Origin: G965240365 sp965240365 | GTDB taxonomy: Bacteria > Pseudomonadota > Gammaproteobacteria > Eutrophobiales > Eutrophobiaceae | Assembly (NCBI GenBank): GCA_965240365.1 | Contig: OZ251218.1 | Coordinates: 3,038,001-3,102,000 of the forward strand | Length of the DNA: 64,000 bases | Reading direction: 5' to 3' | In this document: positions 36,449 through 47,527 of the stretch, one piece after another | How the letters are laid out: each line of letters begins with the position of its first letter | Position numbering within the stretch: the first letter of the stretch is position 1 | Made by a program: the position numbers and the translations under genes | Notes under the pieces: generated by a model | What the model saw: only the letters and a program-made list of their open reading frames with translations | Databases searched by the model: none | Told to the model about the DNA's origin: nothing

Positions 36449-38104
36449 TCACGCGCAGGGTTGAACGATGACCCGGCTGTTGCCATGTTCCATGATTTCA
36501 GCCTCATCAATCTTGAAATTAGCCAGCGAAACGGTCTGGTAATCGGCAAAATAACGCTTTAACGATCGCTCTATGCCGCGGTCGAATTCCGGCCGCAAGG
36601 TATGCGTCGCGCCATTGACCACCCGGCTGATCCTGCCGTTGCGCACGATCAATTCCCCGTCCTTGAACACATAATCCGGCCGGCCAAACATCTTCTCCTT
36701 ATCGGCCTGTTCGCTGTAAACCGTAATATCGGCCACGGCCCCGGCCCCCAGATGCCCGCGGCTCCTGAGTCCCAGGCTCCTGGCCGGCGCGGCCCGGGTC
36801 ATAATGGCGATCTCGTACAGGGAATATTCACGATCAATACCGGCCAGTGTGCTGGCCCGGGCGGCGGCCGGGTTTATCGTGCCCAGCATCTCGTTTCTGA
36901 AATGGCGATCCATGAGCAGGCGGATCAAATGCGGGTAACTGGTAAAAGGGGCGCCGTTCGGGTGATCGGTGGTCAGGAACACGCGCCACGGGTCATCCAC
37001 CAGCAGGAACAACTCCAGGCCAATGGCCCATTGCAGCGCATTCACAAAATTTTTGTCGCGGTACTTGAACGGCACGACCCCGCAACCCGCCTCGCATTCA
37101 ATATCCATAATGAGCCATTTGTCCGGGTGGGCATGTTCATGGCCGGCGTATTGCAACATCGAGTCGCCGGATACCGTCACCGTTTGCCCGAACAGGATTT
37201 GCCCCACATCAATGGAAATATTCGGGTTTTTATTCACCGCCTCGGCAATCCCGGCGGCGGCGGATGAAAACTTTCTGTCACCCTCGCTGCCGTAGCTGTG
37301 AAACTGGATATGGGTCAGGTGCAGCGGCCTGCCCTCGGCCGCGGCAATGGTGGCCAGCGTGGTGGCGGCATTGCCGGGCACGCCCAGGTTGCAGCCGTGC
37401 ACATGCAGGGGGTGAGGAATGCCCAGTTCGGTCACGGCCCGGCTGAGCGCGATCACGATTTCCCTGGGCGATACGCCGTAATGCGGGTTGCGTTCATCCA
37501 GGTCCAGCCGCCGCTGATTAAACTTGAACGCGCTGATGCCGCCCGGATTCACCACCTTGATCGCCAAAGCCTGGGTCGCGTTGATGATCCAGCCCACGTA
37601 ATCGTTGATCAGGGCCTGATCTTTCTTTGCCGCCAGCAGCCGCAGAAAAAAATCATCATTGCCCAGCATGGCATAAGCCCCCTTGTCAACCATCGGCGTG
37701 TCGGCCATTTCCATATGCGTCTGCCTGGCGTTGGCGGGCAGCATGGCAGGTTCGAAACAGGCCGTATAGCCCATCTCGGCATAACGATAACCGGCGGTGA
37801 AGGTTGAAGGCGCGGCATGGCCGCAGCCCGAGCGCGTGAGTTTTGTCCGGTTGACCGGGTCAGCCGCGTGGTCCTCCGGCAACATCATGCGCGCCAGATT
37901 GACCTTGCCGCCGCCGATATGGGTGTGGATATCAATGGCCCCGGCCATGACGATCCTGCCCTTGAGATCAAGCCGCCGGCCTATCCTGGCCCCGGCCGCG
38001 GGCTCAGGGCAGATAAGGCCGTCCCGGATATACAGATCCCGCCGCTCGCCGTTAATACCGTGCGCCGGGTCATAGACCCGCCCGTTCGCCAGTTTGGTGT
38101 ACAT
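36449..38104 (-). CDS. fhcA: Formyltransferase/hydrolase complex subunit A (amidohydrolase)
   Basis: 551 residues from the ATG at 38104 (YTKLANGRVYDPAHGINGER). A dinuclear-metal amidohydrolase with HTHIGGGKVNLAR (HxH), the probable carboxylated Lys in ALAIKVVNPGG, and THIQFHSYGSEGDRK and TTDHPNGAPFTSYPHL further on. It hydrolyses the formyl-furan cofactor to formate. The ATG overlaps the fhcB stop (TAATG). The C-terminus is about the same length as in the paralogue at 48412. Confidence 0.95.
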   Translation of the reverse strand: MYTKLANGRVYDPAHGINGERRDLYIRDGLICPEPAAGARIGRRLDLKGRIVMAGAIDIHTHIGGGKVNLARMMLPEDHAADPVNRTKLTRSGCGHAAPSTFTAGYRYAEMGYTACFEPAMLPANARQTHMEMADTPMVDKGAYAMLGNDDFFLRLLAAKKDQALINDYVGWIINATQALAIKVVNPGGISAFKFNQRRLDLDERNPHYGVSPREIVIALSRAVTELGIPHPLHVHGCNLGVPGNAATTLATIAAAEGRPLHLTHIQFHSYGSEGDRKFSSAAAGIAEAVNKNPNISIDVGQILFGQTVTVSGDSMLQYAGHEHAHPDKWLIMDIECEAGCGVVPFKYRDKNFVNALQWAIGLELFLLVDDPWRVFLTTDHPNGAPFTSYPHLIRLLMDRHFRNEMLGTINPAAARASTLAGIDREYSLYEIAIMTRAAPARSLGLRSRGHLGAGAVADITVYSEQADKEKMFGRPDYVFKDGELIVRNGRISRVVNGATHTLRPEFDRGIERSLKRYFADYQTVSLANFKIDEAEIMEHGNSRVIVQPCA

Positions 38105-39390
38105 TATGCCTTTGCCCCGAGGCCGTCCGTCACCCTGGCCAGCAGCGCGCTGACGCTGAGGCAATCCGAATGCCGGACCTGCTTCAGCGGCAGGGCCACC
38201 ACATTATCCATGCGAAACAACTGCCCGCCGTGATCCACGCCGGGGGTGGCGACCGGGACAAACACCTCGGGCGTGAAATCGAGCCGGGTATCCGGGGTCG
38301 CCAGCACGATCACGGGCATATCCGCGCGCGGCAGATCATGGGCCGGGCTAAAACTGGATACCCAGACAAGCGCGTCGGCCTCCCGGTTTTTCAGCACATT
38401 ATCTATTGAGTAGCGGTGCGCGTCATAATCCGGGTAACCCTTATTAAAACTGACCCGGAGCGGGTAGCCGCTTTGCCACGCGCAGATCGTATTGGCCGTT
38501 ACAGCGCCATCCGCGCCGCTCAACGGCAGGCCGGCAAAGCGGGTGAACCGCGTCAGACACTTCACCAGCCCGCAAAGACTCTGAATCGTGAGTTCGGCAT
38601 GAGGAATATCCAGATCGGCGGCCGACCAGACGAGGACGCCATAACGCGCGGCCTTCATTTTTTCCGCGAGAGCGCGCAGGGCTTCCAGTTTTACCCCGGC
38701 CACTGCATCGGCGTCAATATCAGCGCCCGCGACCAGGGCGCGCAGGGTCGAGACAAGCTCGCCAATCTGCCCGGTCCTGCACGGCAACAGGGCAGGGGGC
38801 CGGCCGTTCGGGCCGATGCCGGGCCGGGTATTCAGCCCGGCGCCGATATAGACCAGCTCGCGCTTCTTTCCGGTCTTAAACAGCGCCTTCTGATTCCAGA
38901 CCAGCCGTTCATAAAAACGCGGATAACGGTCGGCATCGGCGCCGGCAAAAACGATCAAATCGGCCCGGTTCCTGATCTCGGCCAGACTGGTGGTAATCCA
39001 GCCCTGCTCCTGCAAGACCAGGGTATTGCGGCTCAACGCGGCGCCGTGCATGTGGTCCAGTATGGCCCCGGTCCGGTCCGCGAGCCGCATCACCTGACGC
39101 ATCCCGGCGGCGTCAACGCCAAGCCCGGCGATGAGCGGCGTGCGGGCATTTTTCAGGATCCGTTTTATTTCAGCAACGGCCGCCCTGGTTGACGCCTTCT
39201 TGCCTTTAATTTGCGGATAATTCTCAACGGGCGCCTTCTGAAAACCGGCCCTGGCCTGCTGGCAGCCGTTTTCCAACACCACAAGCCGCCCGCGCTCATT
39301 CCGGACTGTCAGATCATCACACAGCATGGCGCAAAAAGGGCAAGTCACGCCACGGCTGATCTCCGGGATGCTGTTTACTGTCTTCTCCAA
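38104..39390 (-). CDS. fhcB: Formyltransferase/hydrolase complex subunit B (no MoCo Cys)
   Basis: 428 residues. The N-terminus has CPFCAMLCDDLTVRNERGRL and a fourth Cys (ENGCQQARAGF). The molybdopterin-enzyme-like body follows, with AEIRNRADLIVFAGADADRY. Where the archaeal formylmethanofuran dehydrogenase carries its metal-binding Cys (SVCHGPS-type), this protein reads ILDHMHGAALSRN, without Cys. That fits the bacterial Fhc type, in which FhcB is structural. First gene of fhcBADC. About 200 bp of non-coding DNA lies upstream. Confidence 0.92.
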   Translation of the reverse strand: MEKTVNSIPEISRGVTCPFCAMLCDDLTVRNERGRLVVLENGCQQARAGFQKAPVENYPQIKGKKASTRAAVAEIKRILKNARTPLIAGLGVDAAGMRQVMRLADRTGAILDHMHGAALSRNTLVLQEQGWITTSLAEIRNRADLIVFAGADADRYPRFYERLVWNQKALFKTGKKRELVYIGAGLNTRPGIGPNGRPPALLPCRTGQIGELVSTLRALVAGADIDADAVAGVKLEALRALAEKMKAARYGVLVWSAADLDIPHAELTIQSLCGLVKCLTRFTRFAGLPLSGADGAVTANTICAWQSGYPLRVSFNKGYPDYDAHRYSIDNVLKNREADALVWVSSFSPAHDLPRADMPVIVLATPDTRLDFTPEVFVPVATPGVDHGGQLFRMDNVVALPLKQVRHSDCLSVSALLARVTDGLGAKA

Positions 39391-39589
39391 TGGAAATACC
39401 TTCCTTATTATTTTTCACACCCGACCGGCCGGGCCACCTCTCCGGCGACAGATATAAATTGAGATCGGTATGAAATGCAAGAAGAAATAGTAAAGTATTT
39501 GCGAAATCGGGGGGTGGCAGATAGGTGGGTCGGAATGATAGGGCGGCAGGAAGGCGTTAAAGGCTGCCGGGATTTACCTATTGCCTACG

Positions 39590-40493
39590 CCGGAATGACG
39601 ACGAAGGAGTAAATAACAGAGGGGGGTCTGAAAGATACCTGGCTATGCCCCCACCGTCATTCCAGCGAAAGCTCGCCTGCATGGATGCAGGTGGTAGAGC
39701 GGCGTCAGGAACAGGCCGCCGAGGAATCCAGTGGTTTATACAATCCATTCCCGCAAAGCCCTGCCTGCAGCAGGCAGGGGGAATGCCATTTTGACTGGTT
39801 TGGTACACGCAGACAGGGCCGGATTCTATTTCGCTCCCCGGCATCGCCTCCCTGGATTCCAGCTTTCGCTGGAATGACGTCAGGGGCGGGAATGAAAGAG
39901 ATGGAAGAGTACCTAAAAGGAGTGGCAAGAAACAAAAAGCCTCGTCATTCCGGCCTTCGCCGGAATGACGACGAGGGAATAAACAACAGAGGGGAGTCTG
40001 AAAGATACTTGGCTACGCCCCCACCGTCATTCCAGCGAAAGCTGGAATCCAGTGGTTTATACAATCCATTCCCGCAAAGCGGGAATGCCATTGTGGTTGG
40101 TTTGGTACAGGCAGACAGGGCCAGATTCTATTTCGCTCCCCGGCATCGCCTTCCTGGATTCCAGCTTTCGCTGGAATGACGTCAGGGGCGGGAATGAAAG
40201 AGATGGAAGAGTACCTGAAAGGAGTGGCAAGAAACAAAAAGCCTCGTCATTCCGACCTTCGCCGGGCGGCTACGGGCATCCTGCCCTCACGCCACATACA
40301 GGACATCCTGTCCATAAATGACGACGAGGGAGTAAACAACAGAGGGGGGTCTGAAAGATACCTGGCTACGCCTCCACCGTCATTCCAGCGAAAGCTCGCC
40401 TGCATGGATGCAGGTGGTAGAGCGGCGTCAGGAACAGGCCGCCGAGGAATCCAGTGGTTTATACAATCCATTCCCGCAAGGCGGGAATGACAT
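39590..40493. repeat. Tandem REP array with nested 19-, 49- and 51-nt inserts
   Basis: The marker CTGAAAGATAC recurs at 39628, 39998 and 40351. Unit 1 (370 bp) contains a 49-nt insert (from 39674) and a 19-bp palindrome (39760). Unit 2 (353 bp) is empty at both sites but carries a 51-nt insert (about 40266-40316). Each unit without inserts is 302 bp. Partial unit 3 has the 49-nt insert only. Core hairpins are CATTCCAGCGAAAGCTGG and CATTCCCGCAAAGCGGG. No gene in 39391-40492. Confidence 0.93.
39760..39778. repeat. 19-bp palindrome in REP hairpin
   Basis: A perfect copy inside CATTCCCGCAAAGC-GGGAATGCCA. The next unit (about 40067-40090) is empty. Confidence 0.95.
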
Positions 40494-43400
40494 CAAAACT
40501 CCCACATAAACCCAACTTGCGCATGCACCCCCAGATCCGCCTTCGAGCCGTAGCGGGCCTCAATATTGGCGCTGAAGGTCAGCTTCAGGGCCGGCACGAC
40601 ATAGTCGAAGCCCGCCCCCATAAAGCCCGTCACGGCCTTGCCGCCGCCGGCCCTGAACTTGACATCCTGGCCGTCAAGCAGGCCGCGCACCGTGTCCCCG
40701 CTAAGGCGGGCGCGGCCCTCGGCTCCGACCCGGAGTTCGCCGCTAAGCTGGCCCCCGTGAGCGTTCGCGGGAAAGCTCAGCGGCAAACCCAGGCTGGCGC
40801 GCGCGATGCCGATGTGTAAAGCCCGCTCGTTTATCCTGAACGCGGCGGCGCCCTCGGCCCGGCCTTCCGGCTGATAGGCATAGGCTTCTGTAAACAGGCC
40901 CAGATAACGCAGCCGCAACGCCGGGCGCAGCGTCACGCCATTGAAATCAAAGCGGGTGGCAAGCCCCACTTCAGGGTTGATAAAGAGGCCCGAGTAATCG
41001 GTCTGTATGCGTTCGGTCCCGTCTATAGCCCGGTTATTGGCCTGTTGCCACGTGGAGCGGAACTTGCTCCGGCCGAGCATCAGGGCCACGTTCAGGTCAA
41101 GGTTATCCCGGCGGGTGGCGGCCCAGACGCCCGTGAATATGCTCTCGCTGTCTTCATCGCGGGCCGGGCCGCTGACCTCGACCACGCTGCGGGCCGCGCC
41201 CAGAAAGAACCCGGCCCCGGCCTCCGCGCCAATGGTCGAGACGCCCGCCAGACCGCCCCCGTAACGATGCCGGGCGGGCGGCATGAAGCGCCCGTCCCGT
41301 TTGAACCGGTGCAGACCGCCAAAGGGCCTGGCCCAGAGCGCCCTGCGCTTGTCCCCGTCCTCGCCTTGCCCCGGGCTGTTGATATGACTTTGCCCCTGAT
41401 GAGTGAGCGCCTCCGAGACCGCGCCCGTCCACTGACTCAGAGCCGCATCGCCGAGCGTGTGGATGGTCGGGTCCAGGATGGCCACGGTCGTTTCCGCCTT
41501 CCCGAACTGGTTTGAGCGGCGGGTGCCGCGGAGCACGGGCCGGGGGCCGGCTTCAATGGCAAAGCGCGTGGGTTCGGTCCCGGCCGGGGCGTCGTTGTCG
41601 GTCAAGGTAAACTGGGCCGCGCGCGCGGGGATGTATTGCAGGGTATCGCCCGCGCCGTCCCAGTGGATATTCCCTATCAGGGTGAAGTTATCGCGCAGGA
41701 TCAGGCGATCCCGGCCCTGGCCTCTGAGCATCAGGGCGTCGCCCGCCGTGCCATCCAGCGAGCGCAATATACCGGCGTGATCAATCGTCGTGTCGCCGGC
41801 CCGCGCGCGCTCGACCAGGATGCCGGTCTTGCCCTCGATCGTGCCGCCTTTTTTATTAAGCAGCAGCTCAATGGCCCCGCGCGCGAAAATGCCGCGCGCG
41901 GTCTTGCCACCCGCGATGCGGCCGCTGTTCTCAAGCCGCCCGCCGGCGCCGAGCGAGAGGCCCGCGCCGGTCTTGCCCTCGATCGTGCCGCTGTTAGTCA
42001 GCGTGTTGATCGCGCCGCGCGCCAGAATGCCGTTGTCTCCGCCCGCGATCCTGCCGGTATTATCAAGGTTGCCGATAGAGGCGGCCATGACGCCGTTGCC
42101 TTTGGCAGATTCAATCGTGCCGCTATTGTCAAGCCGGGTAATCGGCCCGGCCGCGAGGCCCGCGCCCGTGCCGCCCGCGATGCGGCCGCTGTTTTCCGCG
42201 AGGCGGATGGTGTTTGGGCCATAATCCGCCCCGGCCGCGCCGCCTTCGATCGTGCCCGTGTTTTTCAGCGTGGCGAGGCCGGAGACCATGCCGCTGAGTT
42301 TGATGCCTTCATTGGCCTCGCCGCGGATCGTGCCGCTGTTGTCAAGATTCAGGATGTTGGCGGCCTCAATGCCCACGGCGCCGCTGGTAATGGCCGCGCG
42401 GCGGCCGTTATTTTGCAGGCGGGTGATCAGCCCGGCCTTGAGCGCCGCGCCGCGGCCGCCGCGGATTGTGCCGCTGTTGTTCAGGGTGTTGACCGCGCCG
42501 CGCGCCAGAATGCCGTTGTCCCCGCCCGCGATCCTGCCGGCGTTGTCGAGGCGGCCGATGGAGGCGGCCATGACGCCGTTGCCTGCCGTAGATTCAATCG
42601 TGCCGCCCGCCTTGTTGTCGAGCCGGGTAATCGGCCCGGCCGCGAGGCCCGCGTCCGCGCCGCCCGCGATGCGGCCGCTGTTTTCGGCCAGGAGGATGGC
42701 GTTTTGGCCATAATCCGCCCCGATCGTGCCGCCCTCGATCGTGCCCGTGTTTTCCAGCGTGACAGGGTCGGGGGCCGTGCTGCTGAGTCTGATGCCTTCA
42801 CTGGCCGCGGCGCCCCTGGGGATGGCCGCGCGCCGGCCGTTATTCGGCCCGGCCTTGAGCGCCGCGCCGCGGCCGCCGCGGATTGTGCCGCTGTTGTTCA
42901 GGGTGTTGACCGCGCCGCGCGCCAGAATGCCGTTGTCTCCGCCTTCGATCCTGCCGGCGTTGTCGAGGCGGCCGATGGAGGCGGCCATGAGGCCGTTGCC
43001 CGCGGTGGATTCAATCGTGCCGCCCGCCTTGTTGTCGAGCCGGGTAATCGGCCCGGCCGTGAGGCCCGCGCCCGTGCCGCCCGTGATGCGGCCGTTGTTT
43101 TCGGCGAGGCGGATGGCGTTTTGGCCATAATCCGCCCCGGCCGCGCCGCCCTTGATCGTGCCTGTATTTTTCAGCGTGACGGGGCCGGGGGCCGTGCCGC
43201 TGAGCTTGATGCCGTTGTCTCCGCCTTCGATCCTGCCGGCGTTGTCGAGGCGGCCGATAGAGGCGGCCATGACGCCATTGCTTGCGGTGGATTCAATCGT
43301 ACCGCCCGCCTTGTTGTCGAGTCGGGTAATCGGCCCGGCCGTGAGGCCCGCGCCCGTGCCGCCCGCGATGCGGCCGCTGTTTTCGGCGAGGCGGATGGCG

Positions 43401-45847
43401 TTTTGGCCATAATCTGCCCCGATCGTGCCGCCCTCGATCGTGCCCGTGTTTTCCAGCGTGACGGGGCCGGGGGCCGTGCCGTTGAGCTTGATGCCTGTAC
43501 TGGCCGCGCCGCGGATTGTGCCGCTGTTGTTCAGGGTGTTGACCGCGCCGCGCGCCAGAATGCCGTTGTCTCCGCCTTCGATCCTGCCGGCGTTGTCGAG
43601 GCGGCCGATAGAGGCGGCCATGAGGCCGTTGCCTGCCGTGGATTCAATCGTGCCGCCCGCCTTGTTGTCGAGCCGGGTAATCGGCCCGGCCGTGAGGCCC
43701 GCGCCCGTGCCGCCCGCGATGCGGCCGCTGTTTTCCGCGAGGCGGATGGTGTTTTGGCCATAATCCACCCCGGCCGCGCCGCCCTTGATCGTGCCCGTGT
43801 TTTTCAGCGTGACGGGGCCGGGGGCCGTGCCGCTGAGCTTGATGCCTTCATTGGCCGTGCCGCGGATCGTGGCGCTGTTGTCCAGGCGGCCGATGGAACC
43901 GGCCTGGATGCCGCGCTTCCTGCCCGCGATTTCGCCGCGGCCGGTGTTGGCCAGGGTTCTGATATGGCCCGAGACATTCAGCCCCTCACTGTTTGTTCCC
44001 GACCCTTCGCTTTCGATCCTGCCGCTGTTGTTCAGGTCGCCAATCGACGCGGCCCTGACGCCGCTCTGAACGCCCTTAATGACGCCTTTGTTTGTCAGTT
44101 CGTCGATTGCGCCATCCGCGCGGACGCCGTCCGGGCCGCTCCCGGAGATCTCGCCATCGTTCTCAAGCCTGCCGATCCGGTTTTCGGCATGAACGCCAAG
44201 ATTGCCCGAGATCGTGCCGTCTTTTTTATTGATCAGGGTATTGATAGTCCTGGCCTTAACCCCCCCATTGCCGCCCGAGATCTCACCGTTGTTCTCCAGG
44301 CCGCCGAGTTCAGACCCGCCGATCCGGTCTTCGGCATGAACGCCAAAATTGCGCGAACCCGAGATCGTGCCGTCTTTTTTATTGATCAAGGTATTGATAA
44401 TGCTGGCCTTAACCCCGCTATCGCCGCCCGAGATCTCACCGCTGTTCTCCAAAACCCCGTTATCACCATTTGAGATTTTACCGCTCTCCAGGCGGCCGAA
44501 TGCAAGCGTGCCGATCCGGTCTTCGGCGTGAACGCCAAAATTGCGCGAACCCGAGATCGTGCCGCCTTTTTTATTGTTTAAGGTGGTGATAACCTTCGCC
44601 TTAACCCCGCCATCGCCACCCGAGATTTCGCCGCTGTTCTCCAGCCGGCCGAGCGTTTCTGTTACCGTGACGCCCCTGTTGCTGGTGCTCTCCCCGGCGG
44701 CGGCGCCCTGAATTTTACCGCCCGCCTTGTTCTTCAGCAGGTCGATGGCGTTTGCGAATACGCCGGTTTGGCCTTCAATCTGGCCGCTGTTGTCCAGCTC
44801 GGCGATGGAGGAAGCGGCATGGAGGCCGTGAGCGCCGCCCTTGATCGTGCCGCTGTTCGTCAGTTTTTCGCTGGCTATGGTCCCAGAAGTGAGGCGGATG
44901 CCGGCATGACCGGCGCCGCCCTCGATCCGGCCGCTTTTTTTATTGCTCAGTTCCGTGCCGATAGAACCCGCCCTGATGCCGTCACGCGGGCCCTGAATGA
45001 GGCCAGTTGCCTCATTGGTCAATGTGTCGATGGCGCCGCTGCCTATCAGGCCGAAGCCCTTCCCTGCCTCAGGGTCGCCGGTATTGGTTCGGCCGAGTAT
45101 TTTACCGGCGTTGCTAAGCGTGCCGATGCTGCCGAAAACGATGCCGTTTCCGGATGTCGATGTAATTTCGGCGTCCTTTTCGTTGCTCAGCTTGTCGATT
45201 TTGCCACCCGTGGAGATGGCCGCCTCAATATTGCCGATTAGCTCGCCCTGGTTGGTCAATGTGCCGATGGAGGCGGCTTTAACGCCGAAAGTAATTCCCG
45301 TGATGGTCGCAGTCGCTGTCCCGGTCGCTTCGTTGCTCAGGTTTTCAATACGGCCGCGGGCCAGAATAGCGCGTTCGGATTCAATCTTGCCGCTGTTGGT
45401 CAGCGTGGTTATACTGCCTGTAGTGTTAATACCGAAATCAGTAGCGTCAATCGTGCCGCTGTTTTTCACCTCGCTAGATGGAATTGGCGAAAAAACCGAC
45501 AGTCCCTTTCAAAGTGCCCCTGTTGTCCAGTCCAGATATTGCTGGCGTTCCCAGAGACAGCAATTATTTTCTCTCACGCCAAAGACGGGGCCTCCAACTG
45601 CAGTAATTGTAACGCCGGGCAACACGATCAGGGTTTCGTTATCTTTGAGAGTATTTATTTGCCTTCCGTCTTTATCTATCGTGATATTTTTACGCTCCAC
45701 CGCTAACGGGGACAGAGGCAGCGCCAGCAGCAGCGCCAGAGACAGCGGGCAGAGACAGCGCCCGGCGGCGCGCCCGGGCCGGCCATGCCCCGGCCTCTGT
45801 CCCCCTGCCTGTCGTCGGATTTGAATCAATAGGGCCTGCAACATCAT
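40493..45847 (-). pseudogene. Giant autotransporter (repeat passenger, beta-barrel), 5' frame broken
   Basis: The main ORF (45469-40493, 1658 residues) has a passenger of repeats such as GRLDNAGRIEGGDNGILARG, VNTLNNSGTIRG and GPVTLKNTGTIKGG. A unit of about 115 residues recurs around five times (42.0-43.9 kb at DNA level). A C-terminal autotransporter barrel of about 280 residues ends VGFMWEF with terminal Phe. The signal peptide (CPLSLALLLALPLSPLA) lies in a different frame at 45509-45847. Passenger-like sequence in a third frame (AISGLDNRGTLKGT) joins them, so at least two frameshifts (about 45480-45560) separate the leader from the body. Without them it would be a surface adhesin-like protein. 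It lies between the two fhc/fwd clusters. Confidence 0.8.
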
Positions 45848-46069
45848 CTCTCTCGCATATGGCCGGAAGGCGTTATGTGGATAGTTTGTATCGGTCAAGC
45901 GCCACGGTCCGCGCTTCATTTCCGGGCGCAAGCATAAACATTCCGCGCTTGCCGGGCAAGCATTCTTTTGACCCCCGCCGCCCGTTGCTACGCCACCCCC
46001 ACCGTTACGTTGCCTGGTTTGGTGTTGGCGGGTAAAAAGAACGTCATTCTAACTGGCACGGTGAGGCAG

Positions 46070-46330
46070 AAAGCGCCGGGTTCCGTTTCACACCCCGGCG
46101 CCGCCCTCCTGGATTCCAGCTTTCGCTGGAATGACGACGGGGCGGAAATGAAAAAACGGAAGAGTATCTAAAAGGGGTGGCATTGAACAAAAAGCCCCGT
46201 CATTCCAGCGAAAGATGGAATCCAGTGGTTTATACAATCCATTCCCGCAAAGCGGGAATGCCATTTTTCCCATGAGTCCCTCCGTCCTGTCATACCTGCC
46301 TGCTTACAACAGGCAGGCGCAAGCGGGCAT
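46070..46330. repeat. REP repeats upstream of the autotransporter
   Basis: Two REP hairpin pairs (about 46107-46137 and 46197-46262) and a loop variant of the palindrome (46293-46315: CCTGCCTG, 7-nt loop, CAGGCAGG). No gene in 45932-46347. Confidence 0.8.
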
Positions 46331-46347
46331 AACAATTCAGGCTTGCT

Positions 46348-47160
46348 TCATTTCCCAACATACAAAAGAATTTCGCCCCGGTTTAATTCAACGGCGTCGC
46401 CGCACCAGCGTTCGAAGCGGCCATCAAGCAGGCGTTCGCCGGTATGGATGCCAAGCGCGTTCAGGTAATGGCAGAAATGCCTTAGAAAGGTGGGCCGGTA
46501 TTGGCAACTGAGGCCGAAACTGGGCAGCATTTCGGCCTTGTTCAGGCAGATAATGGAGCCGCGCTTCATCCCGGCGCCGGCGCGAATGCCCATTTCACCC
46601 AGGACAATAATGGTGCCGGCCAGCATATTGACCCCGGTAAAATCGCCGCTGTTGCCGCCCACCACGATCAGGCCGCGGCGCATGACATGGCCGGTCTCGT
46701 TTTTGACATTGCCATGCACGATGATCTCGCCGCCCTGCATGCCCGCCGCGCTGCCGCGGTAGCCGCTGCCGGTCATGTGCCCGGCATTGCCCCGGACGGT
46801 GATCCGGCCGCCCTGCATCTCCGCCCCGAGCCAGTCTCCGGCGTTGCCCTCGACCACGATCTCGCCGCCGCGCATGACCGCCCCGGTATGCAGCCCGACA
46901 TCCCCCGCGATGGTTATTTGGCCGCAGGACATGGTTGCGCCGATATGCTTGACCGCGGACAGATCGCCGTCAATCTCGATATGGCCGTCAAAATGGCCCC
47001 GGCAATCGAAAAAATCGCCCAATTCAGCCTGACGGTTGCCATGCAGGACGGCGAGCCTGGCAATGGCCGGGTTATCCAGCGGCTTGAACCGGTCCGGGCA
47101 GATACAATCCGCTTCCAGCGGCGCCTCCGGCCTGGTATGCAGTTTGAGTTTCAGGGTCAT
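46348..47160 (-). CDS. fwdC: Formylmethanofuran dehydrogenase subunit C-like (second cluster)
   Basis: 270 residues with the same G-G-x-I/V-x-G-x-x-G repeats (SCGQITIAGDVGLHTGAVM; RGGEIVVEGNAGDWLG; QGGRITVRGNAGHMTGSGYR) and C-terminal FLRHFCHYLNALGIHT. Paralogue of the fhcC at 34730. It is separated from the ftr gene upstream by about 370 bp of REP repeats, so the operon has been opened by repeat insertion. Confidence 0.92.
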   Translation of the reverse strand: MTLKLKLHTRPEAPLEADCICPDRFKPLDNPAIARLAVLHGNRQAELGDFFDCRGHFDGHIEIDGDLSAVKHIGATMSCGQITIAGDVGLHTGAVMRGGEIVVEGNAGDWLGAEMQGGRITVRGNAGHMTGSGYRGSAAGMQGGEIIVHGNVKNETGHVMRRGLIVVGGNSGDFTGVNMLAGTIIVLGEMGIRAGAGMKRGSIICLNKAEMLPSFGLSCQYRPTFLRHFCHYLNALGIHTGERLLDGRFERWCGDAVELNRGEILLYVGK

Positions 47161-47239
47161 GTCGTGGGTTTCAGGATTTGGTTGATGACGGGTATTTTAT
47201 TCTGTCTGGCACAGTACAGACAGACAGAACCGGGTTTCA

Positions 47240-47515
47240 TTCCAATCCCCGGCATAGCCTTCCTGGATTCCAGCTTTCGCTGGACGGCTACGGGCATCCT
47301 GCCCTCTCGCCGCATACAGGACATCCTGTCCATAAATGACGACGGGGGTAGCAGGTGTATTCCGGCAATCTTCAATGTTATTGTCAACCGACCCGTTGTT
47401 CCAGCCCGCCGATGTTCTCACCAACCCGTCATTCCGGCGAAGGCCGGAATCCAGTGGTTTTTTTCAATACATTCCCGCGTAAGCCCTGCCTGCAGCAGGC
47501 AGGGGGAATGACAAT
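47240..47515. repeat. REP repeats with 51-nt insert and 19-bp palindrome
   Basis: REP 1 (CCTGGATTCCAGCTTTCGCTGG) carries the 51-nt insert (about 47283-47333). REP 2 (47433-47515) carries a 19-bp palindrome. Both lie between fwdC and ftr of the second cluster. Confidence 0.85.
47485..47503. repeat. 19-bp palindrome in REP hairpin
   Basis: A perfect copy. Removal restores CATTCCCGCGTAAGCGGG. Confidence 0.95.
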
Positions 47516-47527
47516 TAAGCAGACATC

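Noticed and set aside
33980..40493. CRISPR-like array in the repeat-rich intergenic regions
   Set aside because: The repeats are palindromic REP units with variable spacing and homologous spacers, in both orientations, and no cas gene is present.
41636..44473. A 945-codon open frame on the plus strand opposite the autotransporter
   Set aside because: It is the antisense of the GC-rich repeated passenger. Its sequence only mirrors the repeats (Ala/Arg/Asp-rich) and lacks any domain, while the minus strand encodes clear autotransporter features.
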